Source: an uncultured Caulobacterales bacterium
Lineage (GTDB): Bacteria > Pseudomonadota > Alphaproteobacteria > Caulobacterales > Caulobacteraceae
Reading direction: 5' to 3'
DNA: 64,000 nt
NCBI GenBank assembly: GCA_903837135.1
Contig: CAILTK010000089.1
Span: 62,001-126,000 of the forward strand
Under the pieces are notes generated by a model. That model was not told the origin of the DNA. It saw only the letters and a list, made by a program, of their open reading frames with translations, and did not search any database. The translations under genes were made by a program, and so were the position numbers. Within the stretch, counting starts at the first letter, position 1. Every line of letters starts with the position of its first letter. Below, piece by piece: positions 17,279 through 26,039 of the stretch.

Positions 17279-18274
17279 ATGACCCACCAGGACGATGGGG
17301 TGAATGTGAGCGAGCTCGGAGGCGAGGCGAGCGACTGGTTCGTCCGGCTGCAGGCGGAAGACGCCGGCGCCGACGACTGGCTGGCGTTCGAGCGCTGGCT
17401 CGGCGAGGATCCGGCGCACGAGGCCGCCTTTCGCAAGGTGGAGGCCGCCTGGGTGGACCTCGACGCCGCGCCCTCCGCCGCCTCGCTCTCCGCCCATCCT
17501 GTCGGCCATACGGCGCAGATCATCCCTCTTCCGGTGCGCGCCCGGCCCGCGCGGCGACGCTGGCGCCTGCCGGTCGCCATCGCCGCGTCGGTGGCCGTCG
17601 TCGTGGGCGCCGCCGGTGTGATGACCGTGGTCTCCCCCCGCCGGGCGCCGGCGCCCGCGTCGGGTCTGGCCCGGGCCCGGGACATCCCGATTCCCGGCGG
17701 CGGTTCAATCCATGTCGACGCGGGGACGACGTTGAGCCTGCGGCGATCAGGGGCGCGGATCGAAGCCGCGATGGGTCCGGGACGGGCGCTTTTCACGGTG
17801 CCGCATGACCCACGCCGCCGCTTCATCGTCCGTGCGGGCGCGCAGACCATCACCGATATCGGCACTCGCTTCGACGTGCAGCGGGACGACATGCGCCTGC
17901 GCGTCGCGGTCGCGGACGGCGAGGTGGCGGAGTCCGACAGCGACCCCGACTACAATGTGCTCAGGGTGAGCGCCGGCCAGTCGGCGGTGAGCGGGCCGGG
18001 CGAAGGCGGCGCGCGGCTGCTCCTGGCCTCGGGTGCTCCGATCCAGAAGGTCTACGACCGGGCGACGCTCGGTCAGGTGGTCGGCGACCTGAACCGGATC
18101 TACGCCCGTCCGGTCAGACTGGCCCCGGGCTGCGCCGAACTCAGCTTCACCGGCGCCTTGATTATGGATTCACAGGACGCGGTTCTGCATAGACTGGCGG
18201 CTTTCCTGGATCTCGAGGTCGCACCGTCTCCCACCGCCGTCCTGCTCAGCAAAGCCGCTTCGACTCCCCGGTGA
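17279..18274 (+). CDS. FecR-family anti-sigma factor, module 2
   Basis: A 331-residue FecR-type regulator. The ATG at 17279 (MTHQDDGVNVSELGG) has GGAG nine bases upstream, and the track's TTG start is rejected. The N-terminal domain shows ASDWFVRLQAEDAGADDWLAFERWLGE. A transmembrane helix lies in WRLPVAIAASVAVVVGAAGV. The periplasmic FecR domain follows with IPGGGSIHVDAGTTLSLRRSG and DIGTRFDVQ. The C-terminal YDRATLGQVVGDLNRIYARP segment is the receptor-contact region. The stop overlaps the receptor start by four bases (GTGA), so receptor and regulator are translationally coupled. Confidence 0.88.
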   Translation: MTHQDDGVNVSELGGEASDWFVRLQAEDAGADDWLAFERWLGEDPAHEAAFRKVEAAWVDLDAAPSAASLSAHPVGHTAQIIPLPVRARPARRRWRLPVAIAASVAVVVGAAGVMTVVSPRRAPAPASGLARARDIPIPGGGSIHVDAGTTLSLRRSGARIEAAMGPGRALFTVPHDPRRRFIVRAGAQTITDIGTRFDVQRDDMRLRVAVADGEVAESDSDPDYNVLRVSAGQSAVSGPGEGGARLLLASGAPIQKVYDRATLGQVVGDLNRIYARPVRLAPGCAELSFTGALIMDSQDAVLHRLAAFLDLEVAPSPTAVLLSKAASTPR

Positions 18275-20685
18275 TCCTGGGCCTGGGCGCCCGTGCGGCG
18301 CTGCTGCTTGCGCTCGCGGCGCCCGCGACCGCGTTCGCCGCCTCCGAGCTCAAGGGTTTCAGTATCGGGCCGGAGCGGTTGGATCGGGCCTTGATCGACT
18401 TCGCGCGGCAGGCGGGTCTCTCCCTGGCCGATCGCAGCGGGGCGGCGTGCGGATCCAGGCGGGTCGGCCTCGAGGGGCGATATACCCCGCGCGAGGCGCT
18501 GGATCGTCTGCTTCGAGACAGCGGCTGCGCCTACCGTTTCGCCGACGCTTCGGCGGTGATCGTCTATGCGGTCGCCTTGCCGTCGCCCCCCGCTCCAGCG
18601 CAAAAGGTCAGACCGCCGACGCCGTCGCCGGTAAGCGTCGAGCCCGATGAGATCACGGTGCTGGCCACGCGCCAACCGGCGCCGATCGCCCGCTCACCCT
18701 ACAGCGTCACCAAGATCGAGGCGGCGACGCTGACCGCGCTCGACATCACCGACGGCGCCGCCCTCGCGCCCCTGGTGGCCGGCATGACCGTCACCAACCT
18801 GGGGGCCGGCCGCGACAAGATCTTCCTGCGCGGCCTGTCCGACGGCGTGCTGACCGGTCGGACCCAATCCACCGTCGGCCTGTATCTCGACGATGTCGCG
18901 ATCAGCTACGACGCGCCCGACCCGGACCTGCGCCTGGTCGACATCTCCGCGGTGGAGGTCCTGCGTGGACCGCAGGGGGCCATCTATGGGTCGGGCTCGA
19001 TCGCCGGCATCGTCCAGTACCAGTCGCGCCAGCCCGATCTTAGAGACTACACCGCCGAGGTCTCAGCCGAGATCGGCGCCACCCAGGGCGGCGCGCCGAG
19101 CGCCGCGGTCGAGGGGGTTCTGAATCTGCCTCTGCTCAGCGACCGGCTCGCCCTGCGGCTGGTCGGATACCAGGAGGAGGACGGCGGCTACATCGACGAC
19201 ATGACGCTCGGGCGCAGGAACGCCGACCGGACGCGGCGGTCCGGCCTGCGCGCCATCGCGCTCCTGCATCTGGACCAGGGCTGGACCGTCAAGCTCGGCG
19301 GCGTCGTGCAAGCGCTGGATTCCGCGGACAGCCAGTACACCGCCGGCGGATCGCCCGCCTATCAGCGCGCGGCGAACCTGCTGGAGCCGCACGACAACGA
19401 CTTCAGCGAGGTCTACGCGGAGGTTTCGCGGCGGTGGCGCGGTGTGGCCTTCAAGTCGGTCACGGCGCTGATCCATCACCAGCTCGACACCCGCTACGAC
19501 GCGACCGACGCCCTGCCGCTGCTCGCTCCGGGCGTGGGCGGAATCGCCGCCTTCGACGACGGCGCGCGCAAGCACCTGTTGAGCGAGGATCTGTCCCTGG
19601 CGTCAGTGGGGGAACGGCGTCTGCAGTGGCTGATCGGCGCCTACTACCTTCGCGACAACGAAACCGATCATTCGCTGCTGAGCAGCCTCTCCAGCCCGAT
19701 GCTGGGCGCCCTCTACGGCGAAACGCGCAGGGACCTGCGGGAGGACTACGCCATCTATGGCGAGGCGACGCTGGCGCTGACGTCCAGGCTCTATCTGACC
19801 GCCGGGGCGCGACTGTTCCGGACCGATCTTCAGGTGGACTCCCGGACCGCCCCCGGCGCCGGCGCCGTCGATGTGGGCGAGCACGAGAAGGGCCTCGCGC
19901 CCAAGCTGGTGCTTCGCTACGACCTCGACCCGCGCCTGCTGGTCTACATCCAGGCGACCGAAGGCTATCGCGGCGGCGGCGCCAACACGGCGGGCCTGGC
20001 GCCGCCGTCCGCGGCGCCGACCGTGGCGGGGCAGGCCAGCCCATTCTATCGGGGCGACGAGCTCTGGAACTTCGAGGGCGGGATGAAGGCCAACGGCTGG
20101 GACGGCGCGGTCGAGGCGCATGTCGCGGTCTTCTACGACAGCTGGAGCCGGGTGCAGTCGGATCAGCTGCTGGCGTCCGGCCTTTCCTATACCGCAAATG
20201 TCGGCTCGGCCGACAACTGGGGACTGGAGGCCGAAACCGCGATCAGGCCTATGCGCGGCCTGGAGCTGCGCTCGAACCTGACGGTCAACGATCCGCACCT
20301 GGACGTCCGGGACTCGAACCTCGCGGTGTTCCGGGACGCCCTGCTTCCGGGCATCGCGCGGGTGTCGGGCGGGGGCGGCGTATTCTATACGGCGGCTCTG
20401 CCCTTGGGGCTGACGGGAGAGGCGGCGCTCCAGGCCAGCTATACCGGCCGCTCCCACGTCAGCTTCGACCCGACCGTCTCGAGCGTCATGGGCGGCTATG
20501 TCGCCACCCGCGGCGTGATCGGGGTGGGGAGGGACGGGTGGCGACTTCAGCTGACGGTGCAGAACCTCGCCAATCAGGGCGCCAACACCTTCGCCTACGG
20601 CAATCCGTTCAGTCAGCGCTTCGCCGCCCAGGTCACGCCCGAACGGCCGCGCACGGCGACCCTGCGGCTCAGCGCGAAATTCTGA
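18271..20685 (+). CDS. TonB-dependent receptor with STN domain, module 2
   Basis: An 804-residue outer-membrane receptor starting with GTG inside the FecR stop. The signal peptide (ARAALLLALAAPATAFAA) is followed by an STN domain, residues about 28-100 (LKGFSIGPERLDRALIDFAR, then RYTPREALDRLL). A TonB-box-like DEITVLATR comes next. The plug carries IFLRGLSDGVLTGR, VGLYLDDVAIS and VEVLRGPQGAIYGSGSIAG. The barrel ends RTATLRLSAKF. The plug pattern (SxVGLYLDDVxxS) is common in receptors of sphingomonads and caulobacters whose ligands are mostly unknown. With sigma and FecR upstream it forms a complete surface-signalling unit. Confidence 0.9.
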   Translation: MILGLGARAALLLALAAPATAFAASELKGFSIGPERLDRALIDFARQAGLSLADRSGAACGSRRVGLEGRYTPREALDRLLRDSGCAYRFADASAVIVYAVALPSPPAPAQKVRPPTPSPVSVEPDEITVLATRQPAPIARSPYSVTKIEAATLTALDITDGAALAPLVAGMTVTNLGAGRDKIFLRGLSDGVLTGRTQSTVGLYLDDVAISYDAPDPDLRLVDISAVEVLRGPQGAIYGSGSIAGIVQYQSRQPDLRDYTAEVSAEIGATQGGAPSAAVEGVLNLPLLSDRLALRLVGYQEEDGGYIDDMTLGRRNADRTRRSGLRAIALLHLDQGWTVKLGGVVQALDSADSQYTAGGSPAYQRAANLLEPHDNDFSEVYAEVSRRWRGVAFKSVTALIHHQLDTRYDATDALPLLAPGVGGIAAFDDGARKHLLSEDLSLASVGERRLQWLIGAYYLRDNETDHSLLSSLSSPMLGALYGETRRDLREDYAIYGEATLALTSRLYLTAGARLFRTDLQVDSRTAPGAGAVDVGEHEKGLAPKLVLRYDLDPRLLVYIQATEGYRGGGANTAGLAPPSAAPTVAGQASPFYRGDELWNFEGGMKANGWDGAVEAHVAVFYDSWSRVQSDQLLASGLSYTANVGSADNWGLEAETAIRPMRGLELRSNLTVNDPHLDVRDSNLAVFRDALLPGIARVSGGGGVFYTAALPLGLTGEAALQASYTGRSHVSFDPTVSSVMGGYVATRGVIGVGRDGWRLQLTVQNLANQGANTFAYGNPFSQRFAAQVTPERPRTATLRLSAKF

Positions 20686-20762
20686 TTTCGCAGGACGGTC
20701 GAGGCTGAGGGGCCGGCGTCGCCGCGGCGTCACTCCTGTGTCACCGCGTGTGGGAGGCGTGA

Positions 20763-20951
20763 ATGTCGATCCGTCAGTTCGTGGACGCCGGGCGAGCGCC
20801 GGACGCCGGGCGGCGATCCGCGGGCCCCCTTTCCACCCTGCGGCGGCTCGCGCTGGGGCTCGCGCTGTTGACCGCCATGACCGGACTGGCCGGCGCCTGG
20901 CTGCGCTTCGAACTCCCCGCCGCGATGGACGGCTATACCCTCAGCGACTAG
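20763..20951 (+). CDS. Small single-pass membrane protein, 62 aa
   Basis: A 62-residue frame starting at ATG 20763 with GGGAGG just upstream. One hydrophobic helix ([19 protein letters not shown]) follows a basic N-terminal part, so the N terminus is probably cytoplasmic. Third codon positions are almost all G or C, as in the surrounding genes, which supports translation. It lies 77 bp after the module 2 receptor on the same strand and its stop overlaps the convergent arsH by 11 bp. No family is recognised. A role as an accessory protein of the receptor module is only a guess. Confidence 0.5.
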   Translation: MSIRQFVDAGRAPDAGRRSAGPLSTLRRLALGLALLTAMTGLAGAWLRFELPAAMDGYTLSD

Positions 20952-21693
20952 GCGCGGACGAACCGGCCTGCAGGGGCGTCTCCACGATCTCCAAAAGCTC
21001 GGGAACGCCCTGCGGCAGGCGGTCCTCGGCCTTCCGCTCGCTGTAGCGATCCACGAGGTAGCCGGCGTGGTCGCGGGTCAGGAGGGTGAACTTGTAGAGC
21101 TCCTCCATCACGTCGACGACGCGGTCATAGTAGGCCGACGGCTTCATCCGGCCGGCCTCGTCGAACTCGTCGTAGGCCTTGGCGACCGAGGACTGGTTGG
21201 GGATGGCGATCATACGCATCCAGCGGCCGAGGACGCGAAGGGCGTTCACGGCGTTGAACGACTGGGAGCCGGCGTTGACCTGCATGACCGCCAGGGTCCG
21301 CCCCTGGGTCGGGCGCACCCCGCCGTTCTCCAGCGGCAACCAGTCGATCTGCGACTTGAAGATCCCCGTGATCGCGCCGTGTCGCTCGGGGCTGCACCAC
21401 ACATGCCCCTCCGACCAGAGCGAGGCCTCCCGCAACTCCTTGACCTTGGGATGGTCGGGGCTGGCGTCATCGGGCTGGGGCAGGCCGCGCGGATCGTAGA
21501 CGTAGGTCTCCGCGCCCATGCGACGCAGAAGCCGGTCGGCCTCCTCGACCAGAAGCCGGCTGTACGACCGCTCCCTCAGCGAACCGTAGAGCAGCAGGAA
21601 GCGCGGCGGATGCGACGCAGGGCTTACGGGAACGAGCCGATCGAGCGTGGGCGCGTCGAAAAACGCCGGCGCGAGGGCAGGAAAGTCCGTCAT
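20941..21693 (-). CDS. arsH: ArsH, NADPH-dependent FMN reductase for organoarsenicals
   Basis: A 250-residue flavodoxin-fold ArsH. The ATG at 21693 ([12 protein letters not shown]) has AGGAA five bases upstream. The track's longer ORF runs antisense into arsR and is not used. The FMN-binding phosphate loop is [11 protein letters not shown]. Other ArsH landmarks are [35 protein letters not shown] and [19 protein letters not shown]. Known ArsH proteins oxidise trivalent methylated or aromatic arsenicals to less toxic pentavalent forms. It is divergent from arsR-aqpS-arsC across a 46-bp gap that probably holds a shared operator. Confidence 0.93.
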   Translation of the reverse strand: MTDFPALAPAFFDAPTLDRLVPVSPASHPPRFLLLYGSLRERSYSRLLVEEADRLLRRMGAETYVYDPRGLPQPDDASPDHPKVKELREASLWSEGHVWCSPERHGAITGIFKSQIDWLPLENGGVRPTQGRTLAVMQVNAGSQSFNAVNALRVLGRWMRMIAIPNQSSVAKAYDEFDEAGRMKPSAYYDRVVDVMEELYKFTLLTRDHAGYLVDRYSERKAEDRLPQGVPELLEIVETPLQAGSSAPSR

Positions 21694-21713
21694 GCAAATT
21701 CCTGTGGTTTGAC

Positions 21714-21737
21714 TTCGATACTTCCGATATAGTCGAA
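21714..21737. promoter_or_regulatory. Candidate ArsR operator and arsR promoter
   Basis: The 46-bp arsH-arsR gap contains the inverted repeat TTCGA-N14-TCGAA. A TATAGT hexamer (21728-21733) would place transcription start at or next to the arsR ATG at 21740. I see no ribosome-binding sequence before that ATG, so arsR may be nearly leaderless. ArsR repressors usually bind such AT-rich inverted repeats over their own promoter and release on As(III). Confidence 0.45.
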
Positions 21738-21739
21738 AT

Positions 21740-22114
21740 ATGGAAATGAGAGAAGCCGCATCGACCCTTTCGGCCCTGGCGCACGAGGGACGCCTGTCGA
21801 TCTTTCGCCTGCTCGTCCGCGCGGGTCCGGGCGGCGTGAGGGCCGGCGAGATCGCGGCGGAGCTCGCCGCGCCGGCCAGCACTCTGTCGGCCAATCTCAC
21901 CGTCCTGTCGCATGCCGGCCTGATCGAGGGACGCCGCGAGGGGCGGGCGATTCGCTACGCCGCCCGCTACGGTCGGATGAGCGCGCTTTTGGCCTTCCTG
22001 CTCGACGACTGCTGCAACGGCCGGCCGGACGTGTGCGCTCCGCTGATGGGCATCGCCACCCGCGCGGCCTGCTGCGCGGATGACCCGGCCGAACACGATA
22101 TCGCCGCGTTATGA
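21740..22114 (+). CDS. arsR: ArsR-family arsenite-responsive repressor
   Basis: A 124-residue winged-helix repressor. The HTH is in [38 protein letters not shown]. Metalloid-binding cysteines are probably those in [11 protein letters not shown] (about residues 90-99) and the later ACCAD pair. This C-terminal arrangement is unlike the CVC site in helix 4 of the E. coli protein and resembles other alphaproteobacterial and actinobacterial ArsR types. The stop overlaps the next start (ATGA). The protein should repress both arsH and its own operon until As(III) binds. Confidence 0.92.
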   Translation: MEMREAASTLSALAHEGRLSIFRLLVRAGPGGVRAGEIAAELAAPASTLSANLTVLSHAGLIEGRREGRAIRYAARYGRMSALLAFLLDDCCNGRPDVCAPLMGIATRAACCADDPAEHDIAAL

Positions 22115-22812
22115 GCACGGGCTCGCTCGAGCCGCCGCTGCACCCCTTCAGCCTGGCGCGTCGGCTCGCCGCCGAGGCGCTGGGGACGGCGCTGCTGCTG
22201 GCGGTGGTGATCGGCTCGGGCGTGATGGGCGAGCGGCTGGCGGGCGGAAACGCGGCCATCGCCCTGCTCGGCAACACCCTGTCGACCGGCGCCGCCCTGG
22301 TGGTGCTGATCACCGTGTTCGGGCCGGTCTCCGGCGCTCACTTTAATCCCGTCGTCACACTGGTTTTCGCGGCTCGGCGCGAGATCGGCGCGGGTCTCGC
22401 GCTGCTCTACATGGCGGTGCAGGCGGTGGGCGCCGTGCTCGGCGCCTGGGCGGCGCACCTGATGTTCGCCGAGCCGGTGCTGCAGCTGTCGACCAGGCTT
22501 CGCGACGGGCCGGCCCAGGCGTTTTCCGAGGCGGTCGCCAGCTTCGGCCTGATCGCGACCATCCTCGGTTGCCTGCGGTTCCGGCCGGACTTCACCCCCG
22601 CCGTGGTCGGCCTCTACATCACCTCCGCCTACTGGTTCACCGCCTCGACGGCCTTCGCCAATCCGGCCGTGACGATCGCGCGGTGCCTGTCGGATACCTT
22701 CGCCGGGATCGCCCCGTCGTCCGTTCCGGCCTTCATCGCCGCCCAGATCGTCGGCGCCCTGGTCGCCGCCGGCGTTTTCGGTTGGTTGCTCAAGGAGACC
22801 CCCGCCGCATGA
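22111..22812 (+). CDS. aqpS: Aquaglyceroporin of the AqpS arsenic type
   Basis: A 233-residue MIP-family channel with six membrane helices and two half-helix loops. The pore motifs are SGAHFNPVVT (NPV in place of NPA) and FANPAVT. In Sinorhizobium meliloti, an aqpS in the place usually held by an efflux pump lets As(III) made by ArsC leave by diffusion. The same logic fits here, as no arsB or acr3 is present in this locus. It overlaps arsR and arsC by four bases each, a tightly coupled three-gene operon. The channel would also let arsenite enter if it were more concentrated outside. Confidence 0.9.
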   Translation: MSTGSLEPPLHPFSLARRLAAEALGTALLLAVVIGSGVMGERLAGGNAAIALLGNTLSTGAALVVLITVFGPVSGAHFNPVVTLVFAARREIGAGLALLYMAVQAVGAVLGAWAAHLMFAEPVLQLSTRLRDGPAQAFSEAVASFGLIATILGCLRFRPDFTPAVVGLYITSAYWFTASTAFANPAVTIARCLSDTFAGIAPSSVPAFIAAQIVGALVAAGVFGWLLKETPAA

Positions 22813-23219
22813 CTGAAGCCTACCCGGTCACGATCTACCACAACCCCGATTGTGGAACCTCCCGCAACGCCCTGGCGATCATCCGGGCGGCTGGGTACGC
22901 GCCCGCCGTCGTCGAGTATCTCAAGACCGGCTGGACCCGCGACCTTCTGGAGGCGCTGCTCAGCGATATGGGACTGACCGTCCGGGCGTTGCTGCGGGAA
23001 AAGGGGACGCCCGCGGCCGAGCTGGGTCTGCTCGATCCCTTGGTTCCGGACGCGGCGATCATCGACGCGATGCTGGCGCATCCGATTCTGGTCAACCGGC
23101 CGATTGTGGCGACCCCCCTCGGCGTGAAACTCTGCCGCCCGTCCGAGGTCGTCCTCACCTTGCTCGACCACATGCCCGACCGCTTCACCAAGGAGGACGG
23201 CGAGGTGGTGATGCTGTAG
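22809..23219 (+). CDS. arsC: Glutaredoxin-coupled arsenate reductase ArsC
   Basis: A 136-residue thioredoxin-fold ArsC. The ATG at 22809 overlaps the aqpS stop and gives MTEAYPVTIYHNPDCGTSRN with catalytic Cys at residue 15. The later NRPIVATPLGVKLCRP carries the conserved arginine region that binds arsenate. The ORF track's start at 22569 lies inside aqpS in another frame and is not real. The enzyme reduces As(V) to As(III) using glutathione and glutaredoxin, feeding the AqpS channel. Confidence 0.93.
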   Translation: MTEAYPVTIYHNPDCGTSRNALAIIRAAGYAPAVVEYLKTGWTRDLLEALLSDMGLTVRALLREKGTPAAELGLLDPLVPDAAIIDAMLAHPILVNRPIVATPLGVKLCRPSEVVLTLLDHMPDRFTKEDGEVVML

Positions 23220-23307
23220 GCCGCAGGCGTCGGAACAACATCGGCGCCGCTGTGTTGGTGAGGCTGGATGCGCCTGAGGGCGGCGGACGAAAGTGCGGCA
23301 GAGCGGC

Positions 23308-24423
23308 ATGAGCTATCCCTTCGACGCCCTCGTCCTGGTCCCTGACGACATCGACCTGTCGCGCTCGCCGCTGGCCGGCCAACTGCGCGTCGAGACCTAT
23401 GTGCTCGGCGCCTTCAACCCGGGGTTCACCCGCCTGCCGAACGGCAACCTCCTGATGATGGTCCGCGTGGCCGAGGCGCTGAAGACGCCGGTGTTCGACG
23501 GAAGCGTCCACGCCATCCGCTGGGACGACGGGCGCTATCTGCTGGACGCCTGGCCGCTCGACTTCGTCGACACCTCCGATCCGCGCAAGTTCATGCTGCG
23601 CGGCGGGGCCTGGCGGGTGATGGCGCTGACCTCCCTGTCGTGGCTTTTGCCGGTGGAGCTGTCCGCCGACGGGACCGAACGGGTGGCGATCCACTACGAC
23701 AAGGCGATCACGCCCTGCGCCAGCTTCCAGTGCTACGGGATCGAGGACGCGCGGATCAGCAAGGTGGGCGACCGCTACCTGATGACCACCTGCTCGGTCA
23801 GCCCGGAGCGCCACTCGACCACCCTCTACAGCTCGGACAACGGACTCGACTGGCGGTTCGAGGACATGGTGCTCGACCATCAGAACAAGGACATGCTGAT
23901 CTTCGAAGGGCAGATCGCTGGGAAATACTGGGCGCAGACCCGGCCGCTCGGCGACCTCTACTTCGCCTATCCGCCCAACAGCGAATGGCGCGCGGGACCC
24001 TCGATCAACCTCGCCAGCTCGCTCGACGGCCTCTACTGGAAGCCCTATCACAAGCCCGGCATCCGCCCGAACGCCACCACCGTCGCCACCGCGCGGATGG
24101 GCGGCGGCGCGCCGCCGATCCTGACCCCGGACGGCTGGCTGACCCTATGGCACGGGGTCGAGCCGAAGGAGATCGTCGGCATCTACCGCACCTACTGGTC
24201 GATCCTCGACAAGGACGACCCGTCGATCGTCGTCCGCACCCAGGACGCGCCCCTGCTCGAGGCCAGCGCCGAGCTGACCCGGCCGATCGAGCACCAGATC
24301 TACATCCGCGACGTGGTGTTCACGACGGGCGTCGCCGACGCCGGCGATCACTATGTGGTGGCCTCGGGCGAAGGCGACCTGGCCTGCCGCATCACCCATA
24401 TCCCGAAGTCGGCCTTCGCCTGA
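23308..24423 (+). CDS. GH130-like glycoside phosphorylase/hydrolase
   Basis: A 371-residue five-bladed beta-propeller enzyme of the GH130 type. The motifs are FNPGFTRLPNGNLLMMVR in the first blade, YGIEDARISKVGDRY with the probable proton donor Asp near residue 147, and GGGAPPILTPDGWLTLWHGV. GH130 members are mannoside phosphorylases or hydrolases, mostly acting on beta-mannosidic linkages with inorganic phosphate. No signal peptide is visible, so it should be cytoplasmic. I chose ATG 23308 (MSYPFDALV), five codons after the track's GTG. It stands alone, 88 bp after arsC on the same strand, with no sugar carrier next to it. Whether it phosphorolyses or hydrolyses is not decidable by eye. Confidence 0.75.
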   Translation: MSYPFDALVLVPDDIDLSRSPLAGQLRVETYVLGAFNPGFTRLPNGNLLMMVRVAEALKTPVFDGSVHAIRWDDGRYLLDAWPLDFVDTSDPRKFMLRGGAWRVMALTSLSWLLPVELSADGTERVAIHYDKAITPCASFQCYGIEDARISKVGDRYLMTTCSVSPERHSTTLYSSDNGLDWRFEDMVLDHQNKDMLIFEGQIAGKYWAQTRPLGDLYFAYPPNSEWRAGPSINLASSLDGLYWKPYHKPGIRPNATTVATARMGGGAPPILTPDGWLTLWHGVEPKEIVGIYRTYWSILDKDDPSIVVRTQDAPLLEASAELTRPIEHQIYIRDVVFTTGVADAGDHYVVASGEGDLACRITHIPKSAFA

Positions 24424-24431
24424 GTCGGCCG

Positions 24432-24508
24432 CAGAGACCTTCTGGTCTCGATGCTGTCCGCTCCTCCCGGCAATCCGCAGGATGAGCGGAAGAAGAGGCA
24501 GGTCTCTG
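24432..24508. repeat. Nested palindromic element (degenerate member of a dispersed family)
   Basis: The outer arms CAGAGACCT and AGGTCTCTG are a perfect 9-bp inverted repeat. They enclose CCGCTCCTCCCGGC...GGATGAGCGG (24458-24489), which matches 27 of 32 positions of the perfect palindromes at 52587 and 59356. It sits just after the GH130 stop, in the 168-bp gap before the amidohydrolase. Confidence 0.6.
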
Positions 24509-24591
24509 TTTCCGGTTGTCCGACCTGGACGGCGGCAGGGGCCGCGCCCTAAGGTTCCGCCTGAAGCCGCACCGCGGCTTGGGGGATTTCG

Positions 24592-25920
24592 ATGCATCGA
24601 TCGATCGTTTGCGCACTCGCCGCCCTGGCCCTGTCCGGATCGGCGGGCCTCGTGTCGGCGAAGGACGCCGCGAGCGACAAGGCGGCCGTGGACGGAGTTC
24701 TGGCCTCCAGCTATCCCCACCTCGACGCGCTCTACAAGGACCTCCACGCCCATCCCGAGCTCGGGTTCCAGGAGGTCCGCACCGCGGGGCTGTTGGCGGC
24801 GGAGATGCGGGCGCTCGGGTTCGAGGTGAGCGAAAAGGTCGGCAAGACCGGCGTGGTGGCCGTCTATCGTAACGGCCCGGGACCGACCGTCCTGGTGCGC
24901 ACCGAGCTCGACGCCCTGCCGATGGAGGAGAAGACCGGTCTGCCGTACGCCTCGCGGGTCGAAGCGAGCTGGAACGGCCGGCAGACCTTCGTCGATCACA
25001 GCTGCGGCCATGACATCCACATGGCCGCCTGGGTGGGGACGGCGCAGGCGCTGGTGAAGCTGAAGGACCGCTGGCATGGGACGCTGGTGTTCATCGGCCA
25101 GCCGGCGGAGGAGGAGGTCAGCGGCGCCAAGGCCATGCTGGCCGACGGCCTGTTCACCCGTTTCCCCAAGCCTGACTACGGCTTCGCCCTGCACACCATG
25201 CCGGCCGCCTACGGGCTGGTGTCCTATCGTCCGGGGGTGTTGAGCTCCAACGCCGACGACATCGCCATCACCTTCAAGGGGCGCGGTGGGCACGGCGCCA
25301 GTCCGGACAAGACCATCGATCCGGTATTGATGGCGGCGCGCTTCGTCGTCGACGTGCAGGGGGTGGTCAGCCGGGAGAAGGATCCGCAGGCCGCGGGCGT
25401 GGTCACCATCGGCGCCATCCTTGGCGGCAGCGTCGGCAACATCATCCCCGATCAGGTGCTGATCCGCGGCACCATCCGCGACTATGACGAGACCACGCGG
25501 GCCAAGCTGATCGCCGGGGTGGCCCGCACCGCCAGGGCCGAGGCGATGATGGCCGGCGCGCCGGAGCCGGAGATCGTCATCGGCGCGCAGAAGGCCGATG
25601 CGGTGGTCAACGACCCTGGGCTCGCCGAACGCACCGGCCGGGTGTTCAGGGCCGCGTTCGGCGACAAGGCCGCGCCGGCGCCGGCGCCGATCACCGCCAG
25701 CGAGGATTTTTCGGCCTTCATCCAGGCCGGCATGCCGGCCCTCGACTTCCAGATTGGCGTCTACGACCCCAAGCGCGCGGCGGAGGCCGCTGCGGGCGGA
25801 CCGCCGCTGCCCTCCAACCACTCGCCCTACTTCGCCCCCGTGCCGGAGCCCACCATCAGGACCGGGGTCGAGGCGATGACGCTGGCGGTGATGGACGTGA
25901 TGCGGACGGGCGGTCGATAG
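24592..25920 (+). CDS. Exported M20D-type metallo-amidohydrolase
   Basis: A 442-residue peptidase-M20-family amidohydrolase with a signal peptide (MHRSIVCALAALALSGSAGLVSA). Metal ligands are visible as DHSCGHDIHM (Cys/His), QPAEEEVSGA (Glu), ALHTMP (His) and PSNHSPYFAP (His). The lid-domain motif GRGGHGASPDKTIDP is also present. The family removes acyl or amino-acid groups (for example hippurate, N-acetyl amino acids, indole-3-acetyl conjugates). The exported location suggests scavenging of conjugated amino acids. The start is well supported because the signal peptide begins at the first Met. It has no obvious partner genes. Confidence 0.87.
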   Translation: MHRSIVCALAALALSGSAGLVSAKDAASDKAAVDGVLASSYPHLDALYKDLHAHPELGFQEVRTAGLLAAEMRALGFEVSEKVGKTGVVAVYRNGPGPTVLVRTELDALPMEEKTGLPYASRVEASWNGRQTFVDHSCGHDIHMAAWVGTAQALVKLKDRWHGTLVFIGQPAEEEVSGAKAMLADGLFTRFPKPDYGFALHTMPAAYGLVSYRPGVLSSNADDIAITFKGRGGHGASPDKTIDPVLMAARFVVDVQGVVSREKDPQAAGVVTIGAILGGSVGNIIPDQVLIRGTIRDYDETTRAKLIAGVARTARAEAMMAGAPEPEIVIGAQKADAVVNDPGLAERTGRVFRAAFGDKAAPAPAPITASEDFSAFIQAGMPALDFQIGVYDPKRAAEAAAGGPPLPSNHSPYFAPVPEPTIRTGVEAMTLAVMDVMRTGGR

Positions 25921-26039
25921 GCCTCCGCGTCGACCAGATTGGGAGGACTTCCTTTCCGCATGGTCAGGCTTTGCAGCCGTGCGGCGGCGCTCTAGGTTTT
26001 GCACAACCGGCGCCCATGCCGGACGGGGAGAAAACCAGC

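Noticed and set aside
10671-20951. Recent tandem duplication of the sigma/FecR/receptor module
   Set aside because: The paired proteins differ strongly in length and sequence, and no long direct DNA repeat was seen. Independent acquisition or ancient divergence is more likely.
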